Assembly (NCBI GenBank): GCA_001515955.1
Contig: LOES01000245.1
Span: 1-5,440, forward strand
Direction: 5' to 3'
Length of the DNA stretch: 5,440 nt
DNA from: Clostridia bacterium BRH_c25
GTDB lineage: Bacteria > Bacillota_A > Clostridia > Lutisporales > Lutisporaceae
This document shows positions 5,029 to 5,440 of this stretch, piece by piece. Every line of letters begins with the position of its first letter. Position 1 is the first letter of the stretch. The notes beneath the pieces were generated by a model. It saw only the letters and a program-made list of their open reading frames with translations, was not told the origin of the DNA and searched no databases. A program made the translations under genes and the position numbers.

Positions 5029-5440
5029 TGAAGGAAAAAGTAATCACCACTACTGTCAATGGAGAGCAATATACAAAGCTTGTAAAATCACATACAACCC
5101 TTTTGCAGTTCATCAGGGACGAATTATACCTGACAGGCACTAAAGAAGGCTGCAATGAAGGTGAATGCGGTGCTTGCACGGTGCTATTCGACGGCCATCC
5201 CGTCAACTCCTGCCTGGTATTAGCGGTGGAAGCAGACGGGCACAACATCTTGACGGTGGAAGGCCTTTCAGTTGACGGAAGCTTGCATCCTTTGCAGGAA
5301 TCCTTTATAGAAGTCGGAGCGGTTCAATGTGGGTACTGCACTCCCGGTATGCTCCTGTCGGCGAAAGCAATACTGGATGAAAACCCTGACCCAACCGAGG
5401 ATGAAATCCGTAAAGGCATAGAAGGCAACCTATGCCGCTG
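5028..5440 (+). CDS. 2Fe-2S (small) subunit of the molybdenum hydroxylase, C-terminus cut by window edge
   Basis: The first 137 codons of a CoxS/XdhC-type ferredoxin-like subunit, usually about 150-170 residues, lie inside the window. The N-terminal plant-ferredoxin-like fold has Cys42, Cys47, Cys50 and Cys62 (spacing C-x4-C-x2-C-x11-C) for one 2Fe-2S cluster. The helical C-terminal domain has CGYC at 101-104 and Cys136 for the second cluster. The sequence stops within the next codon after GNLCR. That codon begins TG and is expected to be the last cluster Cys of the GNxCRC motif. It carries electrons from the molybdenum centre to FAD. GGAGGT lies eight bases before the ATG, which shares one base with the stop codon of the FAD-subunit gene, so the genes are probably translationally coupled. 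No signal peptide or twin-arginine motif is visible, which supports a cytoplasmic enzyme. The reading frame is intact. Confidence 0.93.
   Translation, partial: MKEKVITTTVNGEQYTKLVKSHTTLLQFIRDELYLTGTKEGCNEGECGACTVLFDGHPVNSCLVLAVEADGHNILTVEGLSVDGSLHPLQESFIEVGAVQCGYCTPGMLLSAKAILDENPDPTEDEIRKGIEGNLCR

Overview
The window reads as a piece of a low- to medium-GC Firmicutes (probably clostridial) chromosome. The evidence is strong AGGAGG-type ribosome binding sites, near-consensus sigma-A promoters, very AT-rich intergenic DNA, frequent AGA/AGG and ATA codons, and tightly packed operon genes. No database search was possible, so the taxonomic guess is an inference.

Layout: (1) 1-389, minus strand: the N-terminal part of a small DUF1097-type membrane protein, running off the left edge. 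(2) 390-865: a 476-base gene-free stretch. It holds a long leader for that gene with two similar tandem stem-loops, a terminator-like hairpin, a promoter with a palindromic operator, an 18-bp all-AT palindrome, and the intrinsic terminator of the next gene. (3) 866-1513, minus strand: a GntR-family, FadR-type (FCD-domain) transcription regulator. (4) 1514-1793: a divergent control region with one promoter for the regulator and two for the plus-strand operon. (5) 1794-5440, plus strand: three adjoining or overlapping genes for a molybdenum hydroxylase of the xanthine dehydrogenase family, in the order molybdopterin subunit, FAD subunit, 2Fe-2S subunit. The last gene is cut by the right edge.

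How it fits together: the three enzyme subunits should form an (alpha-beta-gamma) complex that hydroxylates an aromatic heterocycle or aldehyde. Electrons would pass from Mo-pterin through two 2Fe-2S clusters to FAD. The substrate cannot be fixed from sequence.

The main discovery is in the control DNA. A palindrome with consensus TAGATAATCGATTATCTA occurs three times: at the promoter of the DUF1097 gene, in the leader of the regulator gene, and at the promoter of the hydroxylase operon. The first and third copies share 19 identical bases. This points to one FCD-regulator regulon that includes its own gene, the enzyme and the small membrane protein. A second motif family built on TTTCGCA also recurs in both intergenic regions. 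It includes a 21-of-23 match between the DUF1097 leader and the DNA upstream of the hydroxylase promoters, so a second control input or a structured RNA is possible.
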